Notes: generated by a model from the letters alone, not told the origin. DNA of 6,767 nt from Acidobacteriota bacterium (GCA_026393735.1 JAPKZP010000313.1:1-6767); one strand, 5' to 3'; shown: positions 1 to 6,752, numbered from the stretch's first letter. Numbers and translations: made by a program.

Positions 1-1190
1 CTGTCGGTCCGGCTCAGCAGGTCATCGAGGCGGCCGACACGGACCACCGACGGCGCGGCGACGAGCAGCGCAAGGCCCCACGTCATGGCGACGGACCAGG
101 CAGGTCTGCGAAGGCGGTCTGCGGCCCAACCGGCGCAGGCGACCACCGCAACGGCAGCGCCCAGGCAGAGGAAGGGCACGACGGGGATCATGTAGCGGAC
201 GAATACCGAGCGGCTGCTGCCGAGAGCCAGGTAGTAGGCGATTGGAAACACCGCCACCAGGATGCCTCGTCGCCAGTCCCGCCGGAGCAGCACGAGCAAG
301 CCCGCGACTCCGATCGCGAGCGGCACCATGCCGAAGCCTGACCCAAGCGACGTGAAGAGATGGGCCGACCATCCCTGGCCCAGATCCACGCCGTGACCCA
401 ACCGAAGATGGAGCGCCTCGAACTGCAGCGCCTCGCGGAACGCAGGCCAGTCGAGGGCCACATAGGGCGACGCCAGGAGAAACCCCACCAGTGCGGTTCC
501 GCCATACGTGGCGACTCCCAGACCACGTCGAGTCCAGGTTGCGGGCCGTCGTGAACCGGGCCCAACCAGGACCCAGAACGCCGGGAGCACGATGAGCGCC
601 GCGTTGTACTTGGTGGATGCCGCCAGCCCGGCCGTGAGCCCGGCCATCACGAGGTCACGCAGGTTCTCCGTGTCGGCCAGCCTGACAACGAACAGAAACG
701 AGACGAGCAGGAACAATGCGGCCGTGACGTCCGTCACGCCGAAATGCGAGTCGCGGACGTGCAGGACGGCGAATGCCAGGAACAGCGCGGCGACGAGCGC
801 GGTCGTCTGGTCGAACAGGCGCCGGGCGGTCCGGAAGAGCACCCACACCGTGGCTGTCCCGGCGGCGACGCTGACGAGGCGAGCCATCAGCACGAAGGGC
901 CCGACGTGGACGACGGACTGGTGGAGAAACGCGGCCTCCGACGCGAACCAGCCGAACGCGCGCCCCAGCCAGAAGTACGCGCTGTAGAGCGCTGCAACGA
1001 CGTAGAGGAAGAATGACGGGTAGCTGAAGAAGTGCGGGTTGAGATCGCCCTTGAAGATGTCCCGGGCCACGCCAAACACCACGTCTTCGTCCGGCCTGGC
1101 GAGCGTGTGCGGCAGGCCGAAGTCAACGCCCCAGAGGCGCACCGCGGCCGCCAGGGCGAGGATCGCGGCCAGGGGGAGGTGTTTCCGCAT
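1..1190 (-). CDS. ArnT/PMT-like (GT39-type) membrane glycosyltransferase, 3' end cut by window edge
   Basis: Reading the minus strand from the ATG at 1190-1188 gives 396 uninterrupted codons to the window edge, so the C-terminus is missing. The product is a polytopic inner-membrane protein. A first hydrophobic helix (about residues 5-20) is followed by a short acidic loop, RPDED (32-36), the position of the catalytic acidic motif in GT-C enzymes that use lipid-phosphate-linked sugars. Further family-like stretches are HVRDSHFGVTDVT (144-156), STKYNAAL (192-199) and RYMIPVVPF (332-340), separated by hydrophobic helices. Such enzymes transfer a sugar from a polyprenyl-phosphate carrier to lipid or protein on the periplasmic side; the acceptor cannot be told from sequence. 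An in-frame TAG lies upstream. A GTG two codons earlier (1196-1194) is an alternative start; no strong ribosome binding site is seen for either. It is divergent from the DUF5916 gene. Family assignment is by motif memory. Confidence 0.85.
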   Translation of the reverse strand, partial: MRKHLPLAAILALAAAVRLWGVDFGLPHTLARPDEDVVFGVARDIFKGDLNPHFFSYPSFFLYVVAALYSAYFWLGRAFGWFASEAAFLHQSVVHVGPFVLMARLVSVAAGTATVWVLFRTARRLFDQTTALVAALFLAFAVLHVRDSHFGVTDVTAALFLLVSFLFVVRLADTENLRDLVMAGLTAGLAASTKYNAALIVLPAFWVLVGPGSRRPATWTRRGLGVATYGGTALVGFLLASPYVALDWPAFREALQFEALHLRLGHGVDLGQGWSAHLFTSLGSGFGMVPLAIGVAGLLVLLRRDWRRGILVAVFPIAYYLALGSSRSVFVRYMIPVVPFLCLGAAVAVVACAGWAADRLRRPAWSVAMTWGLALLVAAPSVVRVGRLDDLLSRTD

Positions 1191-1267
1191 GAACACGACA
1201 CTGTAACCCAGCTGTCGCCCGGCGAACCATGTCGGGTTGCCGCCCGTCTAAGCGTGGTGGAGGCTGC
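1191..1267. promoter_or_regulatory. Divergent intergenic region between the glycosyltransferase and DUF5916 genes
   Basis: The 77 bases between two divergent start codons must hold at least the promoter for the minus-strand gene unless transcripts overlap. On the minus strand TACAGT (1205-1200) resembles a -10 box at four of six bases. It would put transcription start almost at the ATG, but no convincing -35 is seen. No clear sigma-70 pair is visible for the plus strand, and no long inverted repeat suggests an operator. Confidence 0.3.
1259..1263 (+). promoter_or_regulatory. Ribosome binding site (GGAGG) fixing the DUF5916 start
   Basis: GGAGG lies four bases before the ATG at 1268, which begins a well-formed signal peptide. 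The upstream in-frame ATG at 1229 has no Shine-Dalgarno sequence and would put 13 polar, basic residues before the signal peptide. The 1268 start is therefore preferred. Confidence 0.65.
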
Positions 1268-3535
1268 ATGCGGTCACCCGCCGGAGGTTTGCTCGCACTC
1301 GCCGTGCTCGTTCTCCCGCCCACCGTCCCCGCCCTGGCTCAGCCGCCCGCAGTGCCGGCTAAGGCGCCTTCGCCTCGCGTGACGTTCGATGTGACGCGCG
1401 CCACGTCGCCGATCAAGATCGATGGTGTGCTCGACGAGGGCGCCTGGCAGACCGCCGCGGTCGTGCCGCTGCCCTACGAATGGGCGCCGGGCGACAATGT
1501 GCCGCCGCCGGTCGAGACCCGGTGCCTGGTGACCTACGACGCGAAGTACCTCTACATCGCGTTTCGCGCGCACGACCCGAAGCCGGGGGAAATCCGCGCC
1601 CACCTCATGGATCGCGACGACACGGACACGCTCATCCAGGACGATCACGTCGGTGTGATGATCGACACCTTCAACGACGAGCGCCGCGCATTCCAGTTCC
1701 GCATCAACCCGCTCGGTGTGCAGGCCGATGCGATCTTCAGCGAACAGGACGGGGTCGAAGACTTCTCGTGGGACATGATCTGGAACGCCGTCGGACGCAT
1801 CACGCCCGATGGCTTCATCGTCGAAATGGCCCTGCCCCTGAAGCAGCTGCGCTTTCAGCCTGGCGAGGGCAGGCAGACCTGGGGCTTCGAGGCGTTCCGG
1901 TCGTGGCCGCGCAACGTGCGGCACCGGATTTCGTCCCAGCGGCGCGACCGCAACATCGCGTGCCTGCTCTGCCAGGAGAACAAGATTGCCGGCCTGGAAG
2001 GGCTCGCGCAGGGGCGCAACGTCGAGTTCGATCCGACGGCGACGTTCAGCCGGACGGACACGCGCGAGTCGCCGACGGATTCGTCTCTCGCGAATGGCGA
2101 TCCCAACGCCGACGCGGGCCTGACGGCGCGGTGGAGCGTGACGTCGAGCATGACGCTCAACGGCGCCATCAATCCGGACTTCTCGCAGGTCGAGGCCGAC
2201 GTCGCGCAGCTCGACGTCAACCAGCGTTTCGCGTTGTTCTACCCGGAGAAGCGTCCGTTCTTCCTCGAGGGGATCGACTACTTCACGACGCCCATCCAGG
2301 CGGTGTTTACGCGGACAGTCGCTGACCCGTACTTCGGGGCGAAGCTCACCGGCAAGCAGGGTGGCAACGCGATGGGCCTCTTTGTGACGCGCGACCGTAT
2401 CAACAACCTCCTCCTGCCGGCGAACGAAGGGTCGTCCAACGCGTCGCTGGATGACGATGTGACGACGGTGGTCGGGCGGTATCGCCGCGATCTGGGCAGT
2501 TCTTCGACGATTGGCGGGCTGTACGCCGGGAGGGAAGGCGCGGGGTACCACAACCGCCAGTACGGCGCCGACCTGTTCTGGCGGCCGTCGGCCACCGACG
2601 CGCTGCGCGTGCAGTACATCCGGACCGACACGGAGTATCCGAAGGAAATCGTGGCTGACTACGGCCAACCCGAGGGCGCGTTCGGTGGCAACGGCACGTG
2701 GATCGACTATCAGCACACCACGCGGAAGTGGGCCGCGTTTGGTTCCTACGAGGCGTACGACTCGGGGTTCCGCAGCGACACCGGTTTCGTGCCGCGCGTG
2801 GACTACCGGGCGTTCTCTGGCCAGGGGCAGCGTCGCTGGGACCGAGGGGCCGGGGCGTGGTTCAACACGATCGACGTCGGCGTCCGCGGCTGGCGCATGA
2901 TGGACGACGCGTGGACGATGACCGACCAGACCGTGGCCGCGTTCGTGAACTACACCGGGCCCTTCCAGACACAGGTGCAGTTCAACATGCCCCACGACGA
3001 GGTCGTCTACCAGGGGGTGCGCTACCAGTACTACCGGCCGAACTTCTATGCCGGCGTCAAGCCCTCGGGCCGTTCGTCGATTCAGTTCACCGGCCGGTTC
3101 GGGGACGGCGTGGACTACGCCAACAATCGCAAGGCGACGGGCGTCGTGCAGTTGGGGCCGATCGTCGAGTACCGGCCGGTCACCCAGGTCAGCATGCAGC
3201 TCAGCTACAACCTGGACCAGCTCTCCGTCGACGGCAGCCGGCTCTATCGGGCCAACCTGGCGCAGTTCAAGCTGATGTACTACCTGGGCGTCCGGACCTT
3301 TCTCAGGGCCATCCTGCAATACACGGACATCTCACGTGACGTGAACGCCTATGCGTTTCCCGTCGAGCACCGGACACGACGCCTGTTCTCACAGTACCTG
3401 TTCTCCTATAAGCTGAACCCGCAAACCATGCTGTTCGTGGGCTACTCGGACAACTCGGCGTCGACCGCCAGCGTGGACCTGCAGCAGACCGATCGGACGT
3501 TCTTCGTGAAGCTGGGCTATGCCTGGGCATTCTAG
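1268..3535 (+). CDS. CBM9-like domain / DUF5916 outer-membrane beta-barrel protein
   Basis: The product is a 755-residue exported protein. Residues 1-24 form a signal peptide (basic start, long Leu/Val/Ala core, A-L-A cleavage site), followed by a Pro/Ala-rich linker. Residues about 45-215 look like a family 9 carbohydrate-binding-like domain: IKIDGVLDEGAW near 48, YDAKYLYIAFRAHDP near 91, and paired acidic and aromatic stretches. The rest matches DUF5916, with the characteristic PDFSQVEADVAQLDVNQR near 302 and YPEKRPFFLEG near 323. After that come many alternating polar and aromatic strands typical of an outer-membrane barrel, ending in FVKLGYAWAF with a C-terminal Phe that suits BAM-dependent insertion. 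Length is usual for the family. The substrate is unknown; the CBM9-like domain suggests glycan or glycoside contact at the surface, which is inference. Two cysteines (232, 235) form a CxxC just after the CBM9-like domain. The next gene starts 43 bases downstream on the same strand. Confidence 0.9.
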   Translation: MRSPAGGLLALAVLVLPPTVPALAQPPAVPAKAPSPRVTFDVTRATSPIKIDGVLDEGAWQTAAVVPLPYEWAPGDNVPPPVETRCLVTYDAKYLYIAFRAHDPKPGEIRAHLMDRDDTDTLIQDDHVGVMIDTFNDERRAFQFRINPLGVQADAIFSEQDGVEDFSWDMIWNAVGRITPDGFIVEMALPLKQLRFQPGEGRQTWGFEAFRSWPRNVRHRISSQRRDRNIACLLCQENKIAGLEGLAQGRNVEFDPTATFSRTDTRESPTDSSLANGDPNADAGLTARWSVTSSMTLNGAINPDFSQVEADVAQLDVNQRFALFYPEKRPFFLEGIDYFTTPIQAVFTRTVADPYFGAKLTGKQGGNAMGLFVTRDRINNLLLPANEGSSNASLDDDVTTVVGRYRRDLGSSSTIGGLYAGREGAGYHNRQYGADLFWRPSATDALRVQYIRTDTEYPKEIVADYGQPEGAFGGNGTWIDYQHTTRKWAAFGSYEAYDSGFRSDTGFVPRVDYRAFSGQGQRRWDRGAGAWFNTIDVGVRGWRMMDDAWTMTDQTVAAFVNYTGPFQTQVQFNMPHDEVVYQGVRYQYYRPNFYAGVKPSGRSSIQFTGRFGDGVDYANNRKATGVVQLGPIVEYRPVTQVSMQLSYNLDQLSVDGSRLYRANLAQFKLMYYLGVRTFLRAILQYTDISRDVNAYAFPVEHRTRRLFSQYLFSYKLNPQTMLFVGYSDNSASTASVDLQQTDRTFFVKLGYAWAF

Positions 3536-3578
3536 ACACTTCGCGGGGACGTCGGGGTCGGAGCGAGCGTCATACGAG

Positions 3579-4151
3579 ATGATGATCAGACTCAGCCTTC
3601 TTCTATTCGTCTTCGCCTTCGCCGGCGCCGCGTGGGCTGGTCCCGCCGGCCAGGCCGCTCCGAGGCCGCTCGCCATCGGGGACACGTTTCCGCGCCTCGA
3701 GTCGGAGTTCCTGACCGGGCGCAAGGCCGTCCTGCCAGACGCCGCCAAGGGCAAGGTGGCGTTCATTCTGATGGGGTTTACGTACGACTCCCGTTTCTCG
3801 GTGGAGCAGTGGGCGGAGCGCTTCCGCCTCGACGTCAAGCCGGGGCCGGACGTCACGTGGTTCGAGATTCCGGTCATCGGCGGCATGGCCCGGATGGCCA
3901 GCTGGTTCATCAACTCGGGCATGCGCCGCGGGACGCCGAAGGACCTGCACGAAAACGTGATCACGGTGTACGGTGGTGTTGATCGCTGGAAGCAACTCAT
4001 AGGCTATTCCGACACGGCGCCCGACGATGGGTACCTCGCGGTGCTCGATCGCGAGGGCCGCGTCCAGTGGCTGCACCACGGTCCCGCGACCGACGACGTG
4101 GTGGCGGAGCTGAAGGCGACGATCGCCCGGCTCACCGGATCCGGTTCCTAG
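3579..4151 (+). CDS. Exported thioredoxin-fold protein, ATP10-like, without cysteines
   Basis: The product has 190 residues. The start at 3579 (or the adjacent ATG at 3582) opens directly into a signal peptide: a short MMIR n-region, a Leu/Phe/Ala core and A-W-A at 18-20. An in-frame ATG at 3519 would overlap the preceding gene and add 20 polar residues, so it was not used. The ribosome binding site is weak. The mature part begins like a redoxin (LAIGDTFPRLES near 31), then has a hydrophobic strand VAFILMGFTYD (60-70) where a thioredoxin would carry its active site. Later come WFEIPVIGGMARMASWFINSGMR (94-116), HENVITVYGG (124-133) and GYLAVLDREGRVQWLHHG (151-168). This order (strand, helix, 'I-P-V', then 'GY..vLD..GRv.W') resembles the ATP10 family, known from mitochondria as an F0 ATP synthase assembly factor. 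There is no cysteine anywhere, so it cannot be a thiol oxidoreductase. The role here is unknown, and no ATP synthase gene lies in the window. Confidence 0.75.
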   Translation: MMIRLSLLLFVFAFAGAAWAGPAGQAAPRPLAIGDTFPRLESEFLTGRKAVLPDAAKGKVAFILMGFTYDSRFSVEQWAERFRLDVKPGPDVTWFEIPVIGGMARMASWFINSGMRRGTPKDLHENVITVYGGVDRWKQLIGYSDTAPDDGYLAVLDREGRVQWLHHGPATDDVVAELKATIARLTGSGS

Positions 4152-4175
4152 CCTCGGCGTGTTACACTCCCGGCC

Positions 4176-4204
4176 TTGACACGTGATTGGGGTCAGACTC
4201 GAAT
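4176..4204 (+). promoter_or_regulatory. Candidate sigma-70-type promoter for iadA and the transporter
   Basis: A perfect TTGACA (4176-4181) is followed after exactly 17 bases by TCGAAT (4199-4204), a four-of-six match to TATAAT. This is the best -35/-10 pair in the gap before iadA. The -10 falls inside the left arm of the hairpin repeat, and the transcript would begin within that repeat. A second -10-like sequence with an upstream TG, TACACT at 4163-4168, has no good -35. Consensus matches in GC-rich genomes are weak evidence. Confidence 0.3.
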
Positions 4205-4249
4205 TCCGTTGCTGCGAAGGCAGTGATGAATCTCGAGTCTGACCCCAAT
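4186..4249. repeat. 64-base inverted repeat (REPIN-like hairpin), arms 4186-4202 and 4233-4249
   Basis: ATTGGGGTCAGACTCGA (4186-4202) is repeated as a perfect 17-base reverse complement at 4233-4249. The interior also pairs: 4203-4205 with 4229-4231, and 4207-4215 with 4220-4228 (three G-T wobbles), around a GAAG loop at 4216-4219. Only C4206 and C4232 are unpaired bulges, so the element is one nearly continuous hairpin of about 29 pairs. It lies wholly between genes. The TTGGGGTCAGAC core resembles dispersed extragenic palindromes linked with REP-associated tyrosine (Y1) transposases; that link is from memory. No transposase gene is present here. Confidence 0.8.
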
Positions 4250-4267
4250 TCCTGATAGGCTCGCCAC

Positions 4268-4272
4268 GGGAG
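4268..4272 (+). promoter_or_regulatory. Ribosome binding site (GGGAG) supporting the GTG start of iadA
   Basis: GGGAG sits seven bases before the GTG at 4280. From that GTG the protein begins at the position where the IadA family normally starts (LLLKNVDAYTP). The spacing and family fit outweigh the lack of an ATG. Confidence 0.6.
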
Positions 4273-4279
4273 TGCCGTT

Positions 4280-5443
4280 GTGCTGCTGCTCAAGAACGTC
4301 GATGCCTACACGCCGGCGCCTGCCGGCCGCACCGATATCCTGATCGCCGGAGGCCGGCTCGTTCGAGTTGAAGCGGACATCCGCGTTCCTGAGGGCTTCT
4401 GCGAGGTGGTGGAGGCCGGCGGCGTCATCGCGGTCCCGGGGTTCATCGACGGCCACGTGCACATGACGGGCGGCGGCGGGGAAGGCGGCTACGCCACCCG
4501 CACGCCGGAACTCCTCCTCTCCGACGCGATCAAGGGCGGGGTGACGACGATCGTCGGATGCCTGGGCACCGATGGCGTGACGCGCAGCCTCGAAGGGCTT
4601 CTGGCGAAGGCGCGCGGCCTCGCCGACGAGGGCCTCAGCACGTTCATCTACACGGGCCACTACTCGGTGCCGGTCCAGACGATCACGGGCAGCATCGAAC
4701 GCGACCTGCTGCTCATCGACAAGGTGATCGGCGTGGGCGAGGTGGCGCTCTCCGACCATCGGTCCACCCAGCCGACGTTCGATGAGTTCGCCCGGGTGGC
4801 GGCCCAATCGCGTCGCGGCGGGATCCTCTCGGGCAAGGCGGGCGTGGTCAATGTGCACATGGGCGACGGCCTGCGCGGTCTGTCGCTCCTGCGGCGCCTC
4901 GCGGCCGAGACGGAGATTCCGGTTACGCAGTTCCTGCCGACGCACATCAACCGCAACCCGACGCTGTTCGGCGAAGGCATCGCGTGGGCCAAGGGCGGCG
5001 GGTTCGTGGACTTCACGACGTCCACCGTGCCGCAGTTCCTTGCCGAGGGCGAAGTGAAGTGCAGCGCGGGGCTGCGTCGCATGCTGGACGCCGGCGTGGA
5101 CATCGGGCACATCACGTTCACGTCGGACGGGCAGGGGAGCATGCCGGACTTCGACGCGCAGGGCCGGCTGAAGCGCCTCGATATCGCGCGCGTGACGAGC
5201 CTCTGGGTGGAAGTGCGCGATGCCGTGCAGCAGGATGGCGTCGCGCTCGCGACGGCGCTGCGGGTCGTCACGTCGAACCCGGCACGCATCCTGAAACTCA
5301 CGGGCAAGGGACAGCTCGTCGCGGGCGCCGATGCGGACCTTGTTCTGCTGGATGCCGACACACTGGCCATCCGCGGCGTGATGGCCGGCGGCGCCTGGCT
5401 GATGCGGGATGGCCATGTGCTCGCGGCCGGCACGTTTGAATAG
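4280..5443 (+). CDS. iadA: Isoaspartyl dipeptidase (beta-aspartyl dipeptidase, peptidase family M38)
   Basis: The product has 387 residues, close to the 390 of Escherichia coli IadA, with no signal peptide, so it is cytoplasmic. It is a binuclear-metal amidohydrolase that cleaves beta-aspartyl dipeptides, releasing aspartate. Visible active-site residues, aligned from memory to the E. coli enzyme, are the HVH metal motif (His59, His61), Glu68 in GGGGE, Tyr128, Arg161 in SDHRS, His193 in VHMGDG, His222 and Arg225 in THINRN, and Asp283 and Ser287 in SDGQGS. Towards the end come NPARILKLTGKG and ADADLVLLD, typical of the family's returning beta-sandwich. One ligand differs: the Lys that is carboxylated and bridges the two metals in E. 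coli (Lys162) is Glu154 here (VGEVALSDHRS). The transporter gene starts 16 bases after the stop, so the two are probably one operon. Confidence 0.95.
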   Translation: MLLLKNVDAYTPAPAGRTDILIAGGRLVRVEADIRVPEGFCEVVEAGGVIAVPGFIDGHVHMTGGGGEGGYATRTPELLLSDAIKGGVTTIVGCLGTDGVTRSLEGLLAKARGLADEGLSTFIYTGHYSVPVQTITGSIERDLLLIDKVIGVGEVALSDHRSTQPTFDEFARVAAQSRRGGILSGKAGVVNVHMGDGLRGLSLLRRLAAETEIPVTQFLPTHINRNPTLFGEGIAWAKGGGFVDFTTSTVPQFLAEGEVKCSAGLRRMLDAGVDIGHITFTSDGQGSMPDFDAQGRLKRLDIARVTSLWVEVRDAVQQDGVALATALRVVTSNPARILKLTGKGQLVAGADADLVLLDADTLAIRGVMAGGAWLMRDGHVLAAGTFE

Positions 5444-5459
5444 CGCCTCGCAGACGACC

Positions 5460-6752
5460 ATGACAACCGACACGAAACCTCCCGCAACGCGGCTGGCCAT
5501 GCCCCACACCCTCGTGGTGGTCATGGCGCTGGTGATCCTGGTACTGGCGCTGTCGTGGGCCATCCCGTCGGGCGAGTACCAGCGCGTCAAGGTCCAGACG
5601 AGCGAAGGCTCCCGCAACGTGACCGTGGCCGGCACCTATCACCAGGTGCAGAAGGTCTACCTCGGGCCCACCGACACGATCACGCGCAAGCCCTACCTCG
5701 AGGGCTTCCTCATCCCGGTCCTGATGATCATCTTCTCGCTGGCCGGCTCCATCTTCGGCATGTCCGAGGAGGTCATCCCGTTCGTCTTCATCTTCATCCC
5801 GCTGGCCCGCCGGCTCGGGTACGACTCGATTGTCGGCGTGTCGATCCCGTTCCTGGGCGCGGCCGCCGGGTTCGCCGCGGCGTTCTTCAACCCGTTCACG
5901 GTCGGCATCTCCCAGAGCATCGCGGGCATCCCGCTCTATTCGGGGCTCGCGTACCGCCTGGTGTCGTGGGTGATCGGCACGGCGGTGATGGTCGCCTACG
6001 TCATGTGGTACGCGCGCCGCGTGAAACGGAATCCCGACATCAGCCCGGTCCGCGACATCGACCTCGAGCGCGAGGCCGTCGACCCGCATGACGGCGGCAC
6101 AGCGCAGTGGGACCTGAAGCATGTTGCGACGCTGACCATCTTCGTGGCCTCGATGGTGCTGCTGGTCGTCGGCTTGCTGAAGTGGCAGTGGTACATCGAC
6201 CAGATCGCGATGCTCTTTCTGGGGATGGGGATCGTGCTCGGTTTCGCCGGCGGCCTGGGCCCGAGCCGCATGGCGCGCACGTTCGTCACCGGCGCCAAGG
6301 ACATGGTCGGCGTGGTCTTCATCGTGGCGTGCGCCAGGGCGTTGCTCGTCATCGCGCAGGATGCGAAGATCCTCGACACGATCCTGTACAGCGCGTCGGC
6401 GTCCCTGTCCGTGCTGCCACTGGGGGTCATTGCGCAGGTGATGTTCCTCATCCAGTGCGTCATCAACTTCTTCATCCACTCCGGGACAGCGCAGGCGGCG
6501 TTGACGATGCCGATCATGGCGCCGCTGGCGGACCTCGTGGGCATCACCCGCCAGACAGCGGTCTACGCCTACCAGTTGTGCGAGTTCGTGAACCCCATCC
6601 TTCCGACGAGCGCCGTGACGATGGGCGTGCTCGGCGCCGCCAGGATTCCGTGGGAGCGCTGGGCGAAGTGGTTCCTGCCCCTGATGTTCATTCTGGTCGT
6701 GTTGAGCTTCCTGCTGCTCGTGCCGCCGGTGCTGTTCTTCCGGTGGGAGTAG
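5460..6752 (+). CDS. YfcC-family (DcuC/PF03606-like) membrane transporter
   Basis: The product is a 430-residue inner-membrane protein with about ten hydrophobic segments. The start at 5460 gives a short polar N-terminus before the family opening MPHTLVVV; an in-frame ATG at 5409 overlaps iadA and is less likely. Neither has a good Shine-Dalgarno sequence, so translation may be coupled to iadA. Family landmarks are IPSGEY (35-40), IFSLAGSIFGMSEEVIPFV (91-109), the re-entrant-type segment FFNPFTVGISQSIAGIPL (142-159), and NFFIHSGTAQAALTMPIMAPLADL (336-359), followed by PTSAVTMGVLG (382-392) and IPWERWAKWFLPL (397-409). Members are called dicarboxylate or basic amino-acid carriers, mostly without direct evidence. 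Beside iadA, transport of dipeptides, aspartate or a released amino acid is plausible. Compared with E. coli YfcC as I recall it, about 49 residues are missing between GPTDTI and the FLIPVLM helix. Confidence 0.88.
   Translation: MTTDTKPPATRLAMPHTLVVVMALVILVLALSWAIPSGEYQRVKVQTSEGSRNVTVAGTYHQVQKVYLGPTDTITRKPYLEGFLIPVLMIIFSLAGSIFGMSEEVIPFVFIFIPLARRLGYDSIVGVSIPFLGAAAGFAAAFFNPFTVGISQSIAGIPLYSGLAYRLVSWVIGTAVMVAYVMWYARRVKRNPDISPVRDIDLEREAVDPHDGGTAQWDLKHVATLTIFVASMVLLVVGLLKWQWYIDQIAMLFLGMGIVLGFAGGLGPSRMARTFVTGAKDMVGVVFIVACARALLVIAQDAKILDTILYSASASLSVLPLGVIAQVMFLIQCVINFFIHSGTAQAALTMPIMAPLADLVGITRQTAVYAYQLCEFVNPILPTSAVTMGVLGAARIPWERWAKWFLPLMFILVVLSFLLLVPPVLFFRWE

Noticed and set aside
360..1016. Short plus-strand and other-frame minus-strand open frames over the first 1.2 kb
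   Set aside because: The continuous minus-strand glycosyltransferase frame, open to the window edge with membrane helices and family motifs, accounts for the whole region.
1229..1267. N-terminal extension of the DUF5916 protein from the ATG at 1229
   Set aside because: No ribosome binding site, and it would place polar residues before the signal peptide; the ATG at 1268 has GGAGG upstream.
1274..3319. A 681-codon open frame on the minus strand opposite the DUF5916 gene
   Set aside because: Its product is rich in Arg, His, Val and Asp with no domain logic. It is explained by codon bias of the strongly supported plus-strand gene in GC-rich DNA.
4186..4249. Reading the long hairpin as an intrinsic terminator
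   Set aside because: No run of T follows either arm, and the very long perfect arms with a dispersed-repeat-like core fit a REP-type element better.
4193..5635. A 480-codon minus-strand open frame opposite iadA
   Set aside because: It spans the hairpin repeat, iadA and the start of the transporter. It has shadow-type composition, while iadA on the other strand is unambiguous.
5298..6479. A 393-codon minus-strand open frame opposite the transporter
   Set aside because: It is extremely rich in Arg, Asp, His and Glu, the expected mirror of a hydrophobic membrane protein. It is not a gene.
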